Below, in pieces: positions 10,324 to 22,658 of a stretch of DNA of 64,000 nt. The stretch is from Azolla caroliniana. Taxonomy: Eukaryota; Polypodiophyta. A program made the translations under genes and the position numbers. Position 1 is the stretch's first letter, and each line of letters begins with the position of its first letter. The notes beneath the pieces are model-generated. The model was not told the origin of the DNA, did not search any database, and saw only the letters and a list, made by a program, of their open reading frames with translations. Location: contig JBHGNT010000004.1 in assembly GCA_043228905.1 (NCBI GenBank), forward strand, positions 13,268,001 to 13,332,000, given 5' to 3'.

Positions 10324-13300
10324 TCAGCCACCATTCTTGCCCTTCACGGCTTTTCCTCCCCTTGGTTCGGTTGGCTTTGGCCTCTCCCTACATCTAGCTA
10401 TCCTACGATTAGCTGATCTTCTTCCATCTGTCCACACGTCCATGACTTCTTTGGCCTGGTTGGACATACCGACTTCTTTAGTCAGACCGAAATCAAATTC
10501 ATCATCTGACTCGACTTTTCGGACTTCGTCTCCTTCTTCACTCCACCCCCTCAAGTTTGGCATGTCGATATGCTGGAGGCCAAGCATACCCGAAAAATGC
10601 CATAACTTGTCAAGACGGAGAGGTTTGGTGAAGATATCGGCAACCTGGCGATCAGTCGGAACATGCACTAGTTTGACTTCTCCAGAGAGCACTCACTCGC
10701 AAACAAAATGATAGTACACCTCAATGTGCTTTGTCTAGGGCTGGAAGATGAGGTTCTTCACTAATTGGATACTACTGAGGTTGTCACAATAGATTATGGT
10801 TGGCTCGGACAACTCCATACGTAGATCCCGTAATAGCCTTTTTAGCCAAATGACTTCGCACGTAGCGACAACCGCCCCTTGATATTCGGCCTCCATGCTC
10901 GACAGTGCCACTGTCGGCTACTTTTTACTGCTCCACATGATCGCAACACTTCCCAATGAAAATGCATATCCAGATGTTGATCTACGATCGTCGGCATTGC
11001 CGGCCCAATCAGCATTCGTGTAGCAACGCCATATCCTTAGTGTCGTTGACATACCGCAATATCCTTTTGCGCACTAAAGGTGTTCAGTCTCGGGATGCGA
11101 CATGAATTGACTGATCAAGCCAACCGGATAACTAAGGTCCGACGAGTGATCGTCAAGTAAATGAGGCTTTCGACAATCTGTCGGAATCGTGTCGGGTCAA
11201 ACGCCTTTCCCGAATCTCGGCGAAGCTTCACGTTTCTTTCCAGAGGGTTTGAGATGGATTTACAATCCACCATCCCGAATTTGAAGAGCATATTCACCAC
11301 GTAGTGGCGTTGGCTGATCAATATGCCTTCGGGGGCACGGATCACTTCGATCCTGAGGAAGTAATGAAGGTCTCCAAGATTACTCGTTTCTAATGATGCC
11401 GCAAGCTGACACTTTATGTGGTGGATTTTGCTAAGGTTGGCTCTGTTGATGATTAAATCATCAACATAAACCAGAATGCTTATCGGTCCAGTCCAACTTA
11501 ACCAACTGAACAATGAAGAGTCTGACTTTGATGGAGCAAACCTCATTCTACACAATCGATGCGTGATTTTCGCGTTATAGGCACGTCGAGGTTGCTTAAG
11601 TCCGTATAATGATCACTTCAATCAGCAAACTATCAAGGTGTTCCGTTCGGATAGAAATCTGGGGGTTGTATCATGTACAGTTGCTCCTCAAGATCGTTTT
11701 GTAGGAACACATTCTTTACATCCCTTTGATGTAAGTGTCACCCCATCACCACTGCTATGGTCTCGTTGTAATCGATGTCGTGCTTCTGCACATAGCCCTT
11801 TGCCAGTAATCGGGCCTTGTATCAGTCGATCGAGTCATCTGTGTTGTACTTCACCTTGTACACCCATCTGCATCTGATCGGCTTTACACCTTTAGCTGCA
11901 TCAACTAGGTCCCAAGTCTCATTATCCGATAATGCTCGCATCTCTTCCTCCATCGCGGCACGCCAATTAGCGTCTTTTGCCGCTTCTGTGTAGCTATCAA
12001 GAAACAGGAGAAGACTTCACTTTTCTTCTTTATCGTGCATGCCTAGGTATGCCGAGTGAAATCATCGATGAAGGTTACGAAATATCAGCTCCCACCGAGA
12101 CTCACGTTCTGTGTCAGTCCCATATACCCAAATGGATTAAATCGAGCTTGTTTCGGCTCTGATTTCTTTCATTTGGGAACGGAAGTCGGTGATGCTTCCC
12201 TAATTGGCAGGCTTCGCAGACTTGGCCCTTCCGGCCACTGAATTTCGTCAAGCCGGAAAAAATGTTTTTTGTCTGCATCTCTCAAAGTCGTGGGAAGTTG
12301 ACGTGGCCAAAACACTTGTGCCATATGTCGATATCCAATTTGACCTTTTGCCCTTTCGCAAACATAGCAGTGCCTACGCAATTGGTCTCGAGGATGTACA
12401 TCCTCCCTTCTCAGCGCCCTTGCGCGATTATCTTGCCTTCCACTTCTATGAAGCATCCGACATGAGTATATCGAACTTGCATGCCTTGGTCAACTATTTG
12501 TCTGACCGACACCAAATTTTTGGTGATTTTCAGCACATCCAAGAAATTTCTCTTCATTCCCTTCTGGCTGACATGTCTAAGAGGGACATCTCCAATGTGT
12601 TCAATGGGGTGAGGGGAGTCATCACAAGTTTCGACGACCCCTGGCTGCTCCGCCTTTTCTAGAGTCGAGAACCACTATTGGTGATTTGTCATGTGGTTCG
12701 AAGCTCCCAAATCCACATACCATACCTCGTTTGACCTCGAGGTATTCACCACCATCGAGTTTTCTTTGTCCTTCATGACGAAGGCGGGGCCCATGCTGGC
12801 TCGCCTTGAGCCTTCTCAATCTCTAACGCCAATCTGCATCTCCTCTGCCTGATTCGGCCTTGTCTGAATCGGCTTGTTTCTTCTAGCACTCGCTCTCTCT
12901 GTGGCCCTTCTTGCCATAGTACCAGCAGTCCGGTGCGACTTTCCCTTGCCGGCTCCCGGTGCTACCTTGGCTCCCCTTATTTGCGGAGTGTCCTGAACTG
13001 CTATCGGCATTCCGATTATGCCGTAAATTTTGCCCTTGTCGGCCGCCTCCATTGTGTGCCGACCCGCCTCTTCCGCCATGACCACGGGGCCTCTCTACCT
13101 CTGTATACAAGATTTTGTTATCGATGTGCGTACTCATCGACGCACCCGCATGGTTTTCTTCTACGAGCAACATCGATTGAAGCTCGAAAAACGACTGCGT
13201 ATTCCCCCTTGTGCAAACCGTCTATTGGATGCTCCGAACTTAGAAACTAACCCACCAAGGAAAAATTGCACCATTTCATCCTCCTCGATGTTCACGTTCA

Positions 13301-13715
13301 CGGAGGAGAGAGAGTCACAAATATCCTTGATTCCGGCTGTATATTTGACCAAACACAAATCTTTCTGCCTGACATTACTTAGCTCCTACCTAAGCTATAG
13401 CTTCCTGGCCTTGGTGATGGCGATGAAAATACTTTCGAGATTCACCCACACGTCCTTTGGCGTCTTGGCATCCCGAATGTAGCTCAAGAGTTGATCGCTC
13501 ACATAGAACGTAAAATAGTAGACAACTCTGTTTGCCGTCGGTTCCCAAGCTGGGAAGTCTTTGTGTCTCGATTCGGGTGTTACATCATTAGCTCCTTCGA
13601 CATAACTCCAATAGCCATGGCCAAGGAGGTACTGGTGCATCTTGAACGACCAAGATGCTTAGTTGCTCCTATCGAGCTTTTCAGTCGAAAGCGAGCTTCC
13701 CATTCCTCTGTCCAT
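10324..13715 (-). pseudogene. Copia C3 gag-pol remnant
   Basis: Starting at the Met at 13715, fragments in several frames give a copia Gag (HQYLLGHGYWSYVEGAND, 13395-13640), a CCHC-like knuckle with the second Cys replaced (WYYGKKGHRESEC, about 12890), protease-region and GAG-pre-integrase pieces, and integrase pieces near 12060-12150. RT follows with VYVDDLI (about 11460) and YFLRIEVI, and RNase H ends VPTDRQVADIFTKPL (about 10640). Near 12000, RT N-terminal sequence joins directly to integrase sequence. The C-terminal part of integrase and the linker before RT are therefore deleted. There are numerous stops and it is not functional. Confidence 0.82.
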
Positions 13716-13808
13716 ATTTCTATCGTATCTTTCCAAGAGAGAGAAAACTTGACTCTATCTTGATTGCTTGCTTTTCTGTCGCCTGCAGAGGAGTCTCAAC
13801 CCTCGCGC

Positions 13809-13819
13809 TCTGATACCAT
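13809..13819 (-). promoter_or_regulatory. Primer binding site of C3 (initiator tRNA-Met type)
   Basis: The minus strand reads TGGTATCAGAG directly after the 5' LTR, the standard plant copia primer site complementary to the 3' end of initiator tRNA-Met. Confidence 0.9.
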
Positions 13820-14268
13820 GTAAAGCAATACGATGTGCAGAAGCGTGCGTAAAAGACACAGACTATACAATTGATGTTCGGAAACACAACAGTTTGGTAA
13901 ATGCAGAGAACACAGACAATGAGAGAGACAAAGACAGAGAGAGCAGTCACAAAATTATATGAAGAGGAATAACACTTTGTACATACTTTATGCCTAGTGA
14001 GCACTTTTTATACAAGCCTTGACGAGTGGGCTAACACAAGTACCGTTAGTGCTCGAGTGCTCATAAATGAGCCTGACACTAATTCTGCTTACAATATTTC
14101 CTATTTATTGTAGTAGGAAGTCTATTAACGGCCTACCCGAGTCCCTCACCACACAACTCTCAGTTCTCGGTTCACACGGCCAATTTGGGTCTCCCCGATC
14201 AATCTTCAACCAATTCGGTTCTCAGCTTCTTCAGCCGATCGACCCGAGTTGAGCTTGCTCACTCAACA
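13820..14268 (-). repeat. 5' LTR of copia C3
   Basis: 449 bp from TGTAAAGCAATACG to CTCAACA. The inner edge is fixed by the primer site and the outer edge by the ACGAA duplication. Confidence 0.9.
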
Positions 14269-14273
14269 ACGAA

Positions 14274-16771
14274 TATAGTTGGAAGACATGGGCCTTCGCA
14301 TTGAAGGCGAAGTATCACGTATTGTCAATGTTCAAGGAGTTCTAGGAAAGAATCGAACGAGAGTCGGCTCAGAAGTTGAAGGTTGTCCGAACCGACAACG
14401 GTGGTGAATATAATGAGTAGTTCGAAGAATACTACAACGCCCAAGGTATTCGAATCACATACACTGTAGCGAAGACCCCTGAGTTCAACAGGTTTGCAGA
14501 GAGGATGAATCGAGCAATAATGGAGAGAGCAAGGAGTATGTTGTCACATTCTAAGCTGCCAAAAACATATTGGGCTGAGACGATGTATATAGTTGTTTTT
14601 CTGATCAACAGGTGTCCCACAGTGTCATTGAAAGGTGATGTCCCACAGAGGGTGTGGACAGGAAAAGATGTCTCCTACTGACACCTCAGGGTGTTCAGAT
14701 GCATGTGGCTAAGGATCAAAGGTCGAAGATCGACAGTAAGTCGAAACCATGCATATTCATGGGATACTCAGAGGACGAGTTCGACTACGGGCTGTGGGAC
14801 TAAGTGGATAAGAAAGTAGTGAGGAGTTGGGATGTGGTCTTCTTGGAAGACAAGACGATTGAGAATTCGAAGCAACCGAAGTTGGAATCTACTTCGTAGT
14901 CAACTCCCACTAGTACGGACTTAAGGCCAAGTGAACTGACACAGTCAGTTGTTCGGAGATAGCTGAATCCGAGTCAGTCGACTCAGGGCAACAGACTAAC
15001 AAAGACAAGTCGGAGTCAGTGGACCTATTGAAGTCGATCAAGGAATACGAGGCGGAATCGGCTAACCCTCAATGAATAATCAACAAATATGACCCCAAGC
15101 CAAGAGAAGAGTCAACAGAGACATCCGAATTGGAGCCAACAACAAGTGGAAGGAGATACCCACTCATAGAAAAGGAGTGCACCCGACAACATATGCCAGT
15201 CAATACATCCTCTTGACTGATGAAGGTGAGCATGAATGCCATGATGTAGCGATTGCTGACGAGCATAATGAGAAATGGCAAAGTGCAATGCAAGATGAGA
15301 TGGACTCCTTGCATGAGAATTACACATATGACCTGGTTGAGTTACCGAAAGGTAAGCGAGCACTCAGAAATAAATGGGTCTACAAGGTGAAGACTGGAGA
15401 AGTCGACAACACACCCAGATATAAAGCCCACATTGTGGTGAAGGGGTTTGAACAGAAAAAGGGTGTCGACTTTGACGAAACTTTCGCACCATTCATGAAG
15501 AGGACATCAATCCAAATTGTTCTAAGCATAGCTCTAGCATGGACTTGGAAATCAAACAGTTAGATGTCAAGACAACATTCTTGCATGGGGAGCTGGATGA
15601 AGAGATCTACATGCAGTAGCCCAAAGGCTTTGAGGACAAGGGGAAAGAGAACCTGGTGTATCGACTAAAGAAAAGCTTGTAATGGTTGAAGCCAACTCCA
15701 CACCATGGTACAAGAAGTTTGAATCCTTCATGGTGGAACATCGGTTCCACAAAACATAGGTTGATCATGTGTGTTTGTCAAAAGGTACGATGAAGGTGAC
15801 TTCTTAATTCTCTTGTTATATGTGGATGACATGTTGATAGTCGGACAAGACACGAGGAGGATCGTGAGCTTGAAGGAAGCACTAGGCAAGTCGTTTGCCA
15901 TGAAAGAGATTGGACTGGTAAAACAGATCTTAGGGATGCACATTGTTCAGGACAAAATTAAGAAAGTGTTGTTGTCACAAGAGAAATATGCGACAAAGAT
16001 CTTGGAGAGATTCAACATGTCAAAAGCAAAGCCAGTCGGCTCTGTGTTGCCGACTAACCGCCGACAGTTGCCCTAGAGGGGAGAAAGAAAAGGCTGAGAT
16101 GAGGAAAGTACCATATGCCTCGCCCATCAATAGTTTGATGTACGCTATGGTCTATATGAGACCAGACATAACATTTGTTCTAATGACAATAATCCGATAC
16201 ATGAGTAATCCACGTAGAGAACACTAGGAAGCATTAAAATGGATAATTAGGTACTTAAAAGGCACCTCGGGTGTATGCCTTAGGTATGGTTTCAAAAAAC
16301 CTATGCATGAAGGGTTTACTGACTCGGACATGTCGGGGGATGCAGACTCCATCAGATCCACATAAGGGTACGTGATGACCTATGTATGGGGAGCAGTGTC
16401 GTGGCAGTCATGACTTCAGAAATTTGTGGCCTTGTCCACCACAGAGGCAGAGTATATGGTAGCAATAGAGGCCAATAAAGAGGTGATCTGGATGAGAAAT
16501 GTTCTCAGCAAGTTGGGAATGAAGCAAAGGGAATTATGCTTCATTGTGACCGTCAAAGCACCATACACCTAACCAAGATTGCAACGTACCACTCCTAGAC
16601 CAAAAATATACAGACAAGAAAGTGGAAGAAGGAGAATTTACCCTTATGAAGATCCAAACTGACACCAATGGATCTGACATGCTAACAAAGAACCTACCAA
16701 AGGATAGTCTTAGAGACTGTCGACTGAAGACAGGACTAACCGACTCCACCCATAGGAGTGAAGGGGGAGTT
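14274..16771 (+). pseudogene. Copia C2 integrase end, RT and RNase H
   Basis: This continues the C2 pol frame after the C3 insertion. Integrase text appears as YSWKTWAFALK and KVVRTDNGGEYNE (about 14275-14420), then FNRFAERMNRAIMERARSML. RT starts near 15280 (AMQDEMDSLHEN) with LLLYVDDMLIVG (about 15815) and SQEKYATKILERFNMS. RNase H text runs to about 16740 with TTEAEYMVA and SDMLTKNL. Single stops and frameshifts break it in at least eight places, including TAG codons within integrase and RT. It ends at the purine tract AAGGGGGAGT (16761-16770), which borders the 3' LTR. Confidence 0.82.
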
Positions 16772-17007
16772 TGTTAGGAATATGTCTCTCCTATGGGAGG
16801 ACCCAACTGTTCGGCTGAGTAAGTGCCAGCAGTCAATGACAAAGGAGTAGCCGACTGGTTGCGTTGGGAGCCGATAGTCGATGACAAAGAGGAGTCAACA
16901 TGGAAAGTTGACAGTTCAGTAGGTGATCCAAGTAGACTAGATAGTCGATATAGGAATCAGCTAGTCAAATCAACTAGTCGACAAGTCGACTAATTAACTA
17001 TTATTAA
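16772..17007 (+). repeat. C2 3' LTR, left part
   Basis: It begins TGTTAGGAATATGTC after the purine tract and is rich in GTCGACT-type blocks. It is cut at 17007 by the outer edge of gypsy G4. The right part resumes at 30073. Confidence 0.8.
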
Positions 17008-17230
17008 TGTTAGGGATAGTAATAGAGGCAAGGAGAATTAGTACTAAAGATAGAGGGGAAGAATGAGGATTAGTACTAACAAGGGAAAGAGTGTGTGAGA
17101 GTCACGAGAGGAGAAGAGAGAGAGGGATAGAGAGCAAAGAGAGAGAGATGACAACAAGAAGTATATTATACGAAGAAGTATACAAGAACAATTAGGAGGC
17201 TTCAAACTGGCATTGAATTGAATTGGTTCT
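17008..17230 (-). repeat. 3' LTR fragment of gypsy G4
   Basis: Starts TGTTAGGGATAGTAATAG and matches 29642-29850 closely. At 17230 it jumps from LTR sequence into integrase sequence. An internal deletion has removed the rest of the LTR and the pol end, including any chromodomain. Confidence 0.85.
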
Positions 17231-17757
17231 GAATTGGTTCGACAAATCCTCGCATATGCGGCCACCCAAATGATCGTTGTAGTACTGCCAAAATGTCCAG
17301 CTATGTATGTGTCATGACAATTTTGAACTACTTGAAGACGAAATGGACCATTGGTAACATATAAAAGTTTCTTAAAGAAGACTAATCCATCATGACATTC
17401 AAATTGTCGATAATCCGTACCTGGTTGTCGTGACCGTGAACACGACGCTCGAGAGGAATCCATTTGATCTAGAATAGCTTGTGCGAAAACATATGTCTTC
17501 AAATATTTGCGTATGGTATCAATAAGGCAGGAATCTAAGGGAGTGTCAAAAACCCACGTTGTTTGCAATTGTATTGGACCCAAGATTACTTGCTTTTTAT
17601 TTTCAAAGGTCGGATCGCCAAGATGAGGTGTTAGATACGAGCATCTTCATAATGCATTTTCCTTCCCCTATTGCTTGCCCGGACGGTATGTAATCTTGAA
17701 GTCGAAACGAGTGAGGAACTAGGCCCACCGAGCTTGTCGTCTATTTAATACGAGTGC
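17231..17757 (-). pseudogene. Gypsy G4 integrase zinc finger and RNase H end
   Basis: Minus-strand reading gives the end of RNase H and linker (GDPTFENKK, about 17610), then DTPLDSCLIDTIRKYLKTYVF, TDYRQFECHDGLVFFK and the HHCC beginning (NCHDTYIAGHFG). All correspond position by position to G5 at about 34380-34870. At 17757 it ends in a short repeated filler next to copia C4. The intervening RT and protease are lost, and the gag part resumes at 18811. Confidence 0.8.
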
Positions 17758-17771
17758 GGAACTAGGCCCAC
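17715..17771. repeat. 14-bp direct repeat at a G4/C4 breakpoint
   Basis: GGAACTAGGCCCAC occurs at 17715-17728 and again at 17758-17771, the second copy exactly where gypsy sequence gives way to copia RT. It looks like a templated filler from end joining. Confidence 0.75.
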
Positions 17772-18810
17772 TACATGCCTCAACCGGAAGGATTTGAGAG
17801 GAAAGGAAAGGAGCACCTAGTGTGCAGGCTGAAGAAGAGCCTATACGGACTGAAGCAAACTCCCCAGCAATGGTACCGGAAGTTCGACTCCTTAATGACC
17901 GACCAAGGGTACCACAAGACGCAGGCCGATCACTGTGTGTTTGTGAAGAAATGTGATGGAGGAGATTTCCTGATACTCCTCCTATATGTGGATGATATGT
18001 TGATCGTCGGACGAGACCAAGGCAAGATTCGGATGCTGAAGAAGGCTCTGAACTAGACCTTCTCAATGAAAGACTTGGGGCCGGCAAGACAGATATTGGG
18101 AATGCACATCATCCGGGACCTGTCCAAGAAGCTATTTTGGTTGTCACAAGAGAAAGTATGTGACAAAGGTGCTTCAACGGTTCAACATGTCAGAGGTGAA
18201 ACCGGTCAGATCCACACTTCCGGCAAACTATAAGCTATTCGAAAAACAAAGCTCGAGGACAAAGGCCGAGAAGACAGATATGATGAAGATTCCATATGCC
18301 TCTGTCGTCGGAATCTTGATGTACGCGATGGTATGTACCTGGCCAGATATCGGATATGCAGTCGGAGTGGTGAGCCGGTTCATGAGCAATCCCGACAAAG
18401 AGCATTGGAACGCGGTCAAGTGGATACTCCGGTATTAGAAAGGCACTTCGAGTATGTGCCTTCGGTTCGGCTCCGGTAATCCCCAACTTGACAGATTCAC
18501 GATTTCAGATATGTCGGCTGATGTGGATACCAACCAATCTACATCCGGATATGTCATGACTTATGCAGGGGGAGCTGTATCATGGCAGTCGAGGCTGCAG
18601 AAGACGGTTGCGTGGTACATTCACAGCCTCAGAGGCAATGACCTTGAGCTCTGTATCTTCGCAACTATGGGCTCCTGTGGTTTTTTCCTATTAGGGTTTT
18701 CCACGTAAACATCCTGTGTATTTCCTTGTGTACTCTCCATTTCCCATTTCTATGTTTCATTCTCAAAGAAGTGATTCAAGACTCGGTTGTGGCCGAGCAA
18801 TATTCCGCAC
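17772..18810 (+). pseudogene. Copia C4 fragment: RT, RNase H and LTR end
   Basis: The fragment begins in RT (MPQPEGFERKGKEHLVC, LKKSLYGLKQTP) and has LLLYVDDMLIVGRD near 17985. After a stop and a one-base shift it has ERFNMS-type text, VVGILMYAMVCTWPD and RNase H with a degraded serine-rich block. Around 18610 coding sequence jumps into LTR sequence (CTATTAGGGTTTTCCACG) ending GAGCAATATTCCGCA. That LTR end matches the solo LTR at 44458-45049, so C4 belongs to that family. Both ends are truncated: gypsy RNase H lies to the left and gypsy gag to the right. Confidence 0.8.
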
Positions 18811-19394
18811 TATTCTCTTCATCCCTAGGAAAAGTTTTTGCTACAACTAAGGCGTAGGTGGGTTTTGATCTTGTCCTTTGCATTTTGAATTGACATTCCG
18901 AACGTCCTTCAAAAACCCGGTTATCACATCGTACCGCTCGACTGATTGCTTCTATGAGCAACTTTGGTTCTTCGGGGAAAGTAAAGTGTAAATTCTTGAT
19001 GTCATTACGTAGGCCACGACAAAATTGCTCCATCAATGCTTGATAATCCCAGGGAATATCGGTTGCGAGAAGACGGAAATCTGCATCATAAGCTGAGGTC
19101 GGCCGATCACCTTGACACATTCTTCGGATTTTGTTGATTGCCGTCTTGACGTTATCGGTGTCTCCAAAACATGCCTTAAACTCGCTAATAAACTCCTCAA
19201 AATTATTCAACAAAGGAGAGAATTTTTCTAACAAAGGGGCGAACCATGCCAAAGGTGTGTCACTACGTAGCGTGCCTACTAGTCCCATTCATGATGCATC
19301 GGTGGGATATCGAGAAGGATGCACTTGAATTAGCAAACATACCTGATTAAGAAATCCTCTTAACTGTGATCGCGTTTCATCAAACATCATAGGC
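18811..19394 (-). pseudogene. Gypsy G4 gag, C-terminal side
   Basis: Sushi/Tf1-like Gag text on the minus strand: LAWFAPLLEKFSPLLNNFEE, EFKACFGDTDNV, GDRPTSAYDADFRLLATD and REAISRAVRCDNRVFEGRSE-type sequence. It matches the G6 gag at 41716-42444 throughout. The N-terminal codons continue at 29320, on the other side of the G2 insertion. The knuckle region is missing, lost at the C4 junction. Confidence 0.85.
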
Positions 19395-19829
19395 TGTTAA
19401 CTCTTAGGGCCAGACAATGGCCTAACATAGGGTGTCTACGGAAGACACTTCACCAAAGAGGTGTTACGACAAGCGGATTAGGCTCAACGATTAATCCGAC
19501 TTAATTAGGTTACTTAGCAAGATCGTCCTTAATAATCACACGCGTAAGATATAACAATGAATGCAGAACGGCAATTAACACAAAGAGATAAAAACACTAA
19601 GCTTCATTAATTATCCACTCCTCATTACATTGTATCCGGGCCTTTAAATAGGTTTCCGGTTTGTAGTACAAAACGGTGCCATCCGCACCTGTTCGGGATC
19701 GGTCCGGATTCGGAACGGCATACCGATTCCGGTCCGTCCGTCCACACTAATAGCTTACTTACAACCATTCCTTAATAATTAAATAACTCCTTCGTTTCCC
19801 ACTCTGGACTCCTATGCCGGCCGGTAACA
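19395..19829 (-). repeat. 3' LTR of G2
   Basis: From TGTTAACTC to CCGGTAACA, 435 bp, with TGTTA/TAACA ends. It is the same length as the partner at 28885-29319. Confidence 0.95.
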
Positions 19830-19884
19830 CATGGCACGCCCGTGGGACAGTACCTTGTACGTCGAATCCACCATCCGACCCTTG

Positions 19885-22658
19885 CTATTCTTCGTCCAAA
19901 ATATCCAGAATGCTTTGTTCGAGAGTGTCCAATGATTCATCTGGAATTGGTTGTTGTTGTTGTTGTTGTGGTTGCTGCTCAGTTGATGGCTGCTGCGACT
20001 GGTCCGTTGGTGGCTGTTGCGGCTGCTCCTTCGTTTGTTGCTCTGACACCGGCATTACCGTCGTTGCTCCCTCCGTCGTAGTGGTCTCCGGTTGACTGGT
20101 TCCGGCCTGGCCCTCGTCCGGCGACGGTTCCTCATCACTAAGGTTAGCCGTTGCCGCTTCCCGTGCTTTTTCTTCCCGAACTCGGGACCACTCGTAGCTC
20201 TCAAACTGGATTTGAGCGTCCATCCTATCATCGTCTAGCTGAGCTACAAGTTGTCGGACCTACACCAGCTGTTCATCCGCCAGGACTTGGAAGTCTTCAG
20301 CCAGCTCGTCCCGTCTGGCGGTGAAGTCCTCGAAAGTCAATGTGTAACAATCATCTCCTTCCTTCCGCCGGTTTTCCACGTCTGCCCGTAGCAATTGGAG
20401 TTCCGCCGTATTTGTGCCCACTTTGTCCACCATCTTACGGAGCTTTCGTCAATCAAGCGTTTAGTCTGATTCAACCATGCCCGGAGGATGCACTGAATCC
20501 GGCCCGTTCGCATCTGTGATTTGATCTCCACAGCTTGTCGTTCCTCCTTCAATTGCTTGATGATTTTGACGTTGTCTTCCGCCTGCTCCTTGTAATGCGT
20601 CAATTTCCCTTGATATGTGCTTTGTAATTTTTGCAATACCGTTGTCGCTCTCTCCCTTTCTTCCTGCTGCTGCCTCTGGAGCTCCATCCGGACCTTCTCC
20701 GCCTCATCCAACCGTCTTGTATTTTCCACTCGTTCGTCGGCAAGCGCCGTCGCGGCCTGATCAACTTCCTACCGGAGCTCAACCATCCGTTCCTTATGCT
20801 CCGTTTCCAGCCGTTTGTAGTCCCGGTGCAGGTGCTCAAAATCATCTGTCTTTTGCTTGAGCCGTACGTTGATCTGTCGACGGGCCCGGTCCTCGCGGTC
20901 CTTCTGCTGGCGGAGCTCCTCCTTTAGCCGTTCAATTTCCGTTTCCGCCGTCTTCCGCAGCTTGTCCTTTTCCTGCAACACTTTGTCTTTTTCCTCCCTT
21001 AGTCGGTCGTAAGCTTGATGGCCTTTCCGGAGGCTCTCCTCTACCCGGCGGAGGTTCTCAGCAATCTTCTTTAATTCTGCTTCGGCCGTTGTCTTCAATT
21101 CCCGTTCACGGCTCCTTAGCGCTTCTTGTGCGGCAAGTTCATCTCTCAATTCCGCAAGCTCCTGGGCTTGCGCCGCATCTCTCTCTGGAACGGTTTCCGT
21201 TGTCGGGGTCTTATTAGTATGTACAGGTTGGTCTGTTTCTTTATTCTGTACACTTACCGGCGTCTCCGGTGCTTGGATCTCTGTTGTCATTAAGGCCATT
21301 TTGGCCATTTCTACCGTGACCTGATCCAAGTCTTTTTCAAGGCACCGGATTCCGGACCGGGTCGTCTCTAGTTGTTTGGTTGTGACGAGCACCCGTTCGC
21401 TTTGCGCTCTTTCTTCCGCCTCAATATACCCCACTGCTCCGGCAATCTGTTCACCTATCCACCGGAGCCACAGGAGGTTTGACGGATGGCTCGCTTGTGG
21501 GTGGGTGGTCCCGCCTGATTGCGCCGAGTTGCAATTCCGTTTCTGCCCGTGGACCACCCTGCTCTCCTGGTTCCCCTTGCGCTTCTTCTTGGTTGGCCGA
21601 GGGAGGCTGCATTGACCTTTCCGGCTCTGGCGGAACGGGACTTGCCGATGTTGCCGGTGGTGCAGGGGCTTCTGATTCCGGTGCCATCCGCACCGGTTCC
21701 GGTTCCTCCCTTGGCGTGGGAGTCTCAGTATGGGGAGCCGGTGTTCCCTCCATCTGAGGGTCCGAACGTTTCCCGGCTGCCTCAACGGTCCTTGACGACG
21801 ACCGTCGCTGGAGGTGCTCCGTAGGCTCCTCCTCTATTTCCTCTTCCTGAGTCCCGGCATTGAGTTTCGCCGCCAAGGGGTCCACTTCTCTATTCACCGG
21901 TCGGCGGAGTGTAATCTTTACGGGCCGTACCGGTGGTTCCTCCTACGCATCCGTTGTCCGCTTCCGGATGGCGCTCTCCTTTCCCGCCTGTTCTGCGTCC
22001 GCCGCCTTCCCCTTAGTGGCCTTAGAGGCCAACAACTGTTGTCTTTTGGAAGCGGTCCTTGGGGTGCCGTCCGCCACTCGTCCCCGCTTCTTGGGCTCGA
22101 CGGGCTCGACGGTTGGCACAAGCAAGGTGAGCCACTGCGTTACTGCGTGCCATATCTTCCATCCGTCTCGGCCTTCTTTGCCGTCTTTTCCTCTGACGAT
22201 CTCGATCGCCGCACACAAACCGTCTACGATCAATACCGGCCAATCCACCTTGATCCCTTCATAGGTGGCGATGATCATCCCTGCCCGGTTCTGCGGCATG
22301 ACAGGGGGTCTAGGGTACACATGGCCGTATTCGTGGAGCACACGGGCAATCTTGCGGAACAGCATATCTCCGCCACCCTGTGTCCGCCCTGTGTCCGGTA
22401 GCCCTTGCTGGCTAGGGAGTACTCACCAAAATACTTGATGAGTTGCTCCGAGGTCAGATTGTCGATCGTGAATATGCCTCCCTCCGGAAGGCCTATTAAC
22501 GCACGGATCGCCTCCTCTGTTATGAACTCTATGTCGATTTCTTTGGTCACCTTGTCGGCTTCTTTGTGTGGCGGTGCCTCCATAATCATCAAGAAGCCCT
22601 CGAGCCCATGTTGCTTTAGCCATTTCTTGGCGGCTTCCGACAGCGTTTGCGGGTCCAT
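19885..22658 (-). pseudogene. Extra ORF of G2 downstream of pol: coiled-coil protein remnant
   Basis: Sense-strand reading frame between integrase and the 3' LTR, broken by at least two TAG stops and about three frameshifts. It would encode roughly 900 residues. The N-terminus (MDPQTLSEAAKKWL at 22658) has EFITEEAIRALIGLPEGG and VDWPVLIVDGLC, and a basic segment follows (about 22000-22100). Next comes a Pro/Glu-rich linker (21480-21890), then a long heptad-rich coiled coil (about 20400-21400; for example LREEKDKVLQEKDKLR) and a Gln-rich acidic tail (PQQQQQQPIPDE, ending DILDEE at 19885). I see no transmembrane segment or signal peptide, so it is not an obvious envelope. The IRALIGLPEGG block loosely recalls the xxLxGLPxxG pattern of plant mobile domain proteins, but I cannot assign a family. 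An upstream in-frame Met at 22880 is also possible. Confidence 0.7.

Larger units (their letters stand above)
9385..14268 (-). mobile_element. Copia element C3 inserted in C2
   Basis: A complete-length but decayed copia element on the minus strand. Both LTRs are present, and both ends are flanked by the same five bases, ACGAA (9380-9384 and 14269-14273), a perfect target duplication that splits the C2 integrase codons. It belongs to the same family as C9, sharing LTR start, primer site and protein order. The left LTR ends CAAGA where the right ends CAACA. Confidence 0.92.

Noticed and set aside
21814-22401. Plus-strand 195-codon frame
   Set aside because: Antisense shadow of the G2 extra ORF; no recognisable domain.
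19814-22658. Extra ORF of G2 as an envelope gene
   Set aside because: No signal peptide, transmembrane helix or cysteine pattern; the sequence is coiled coil and low complexity.
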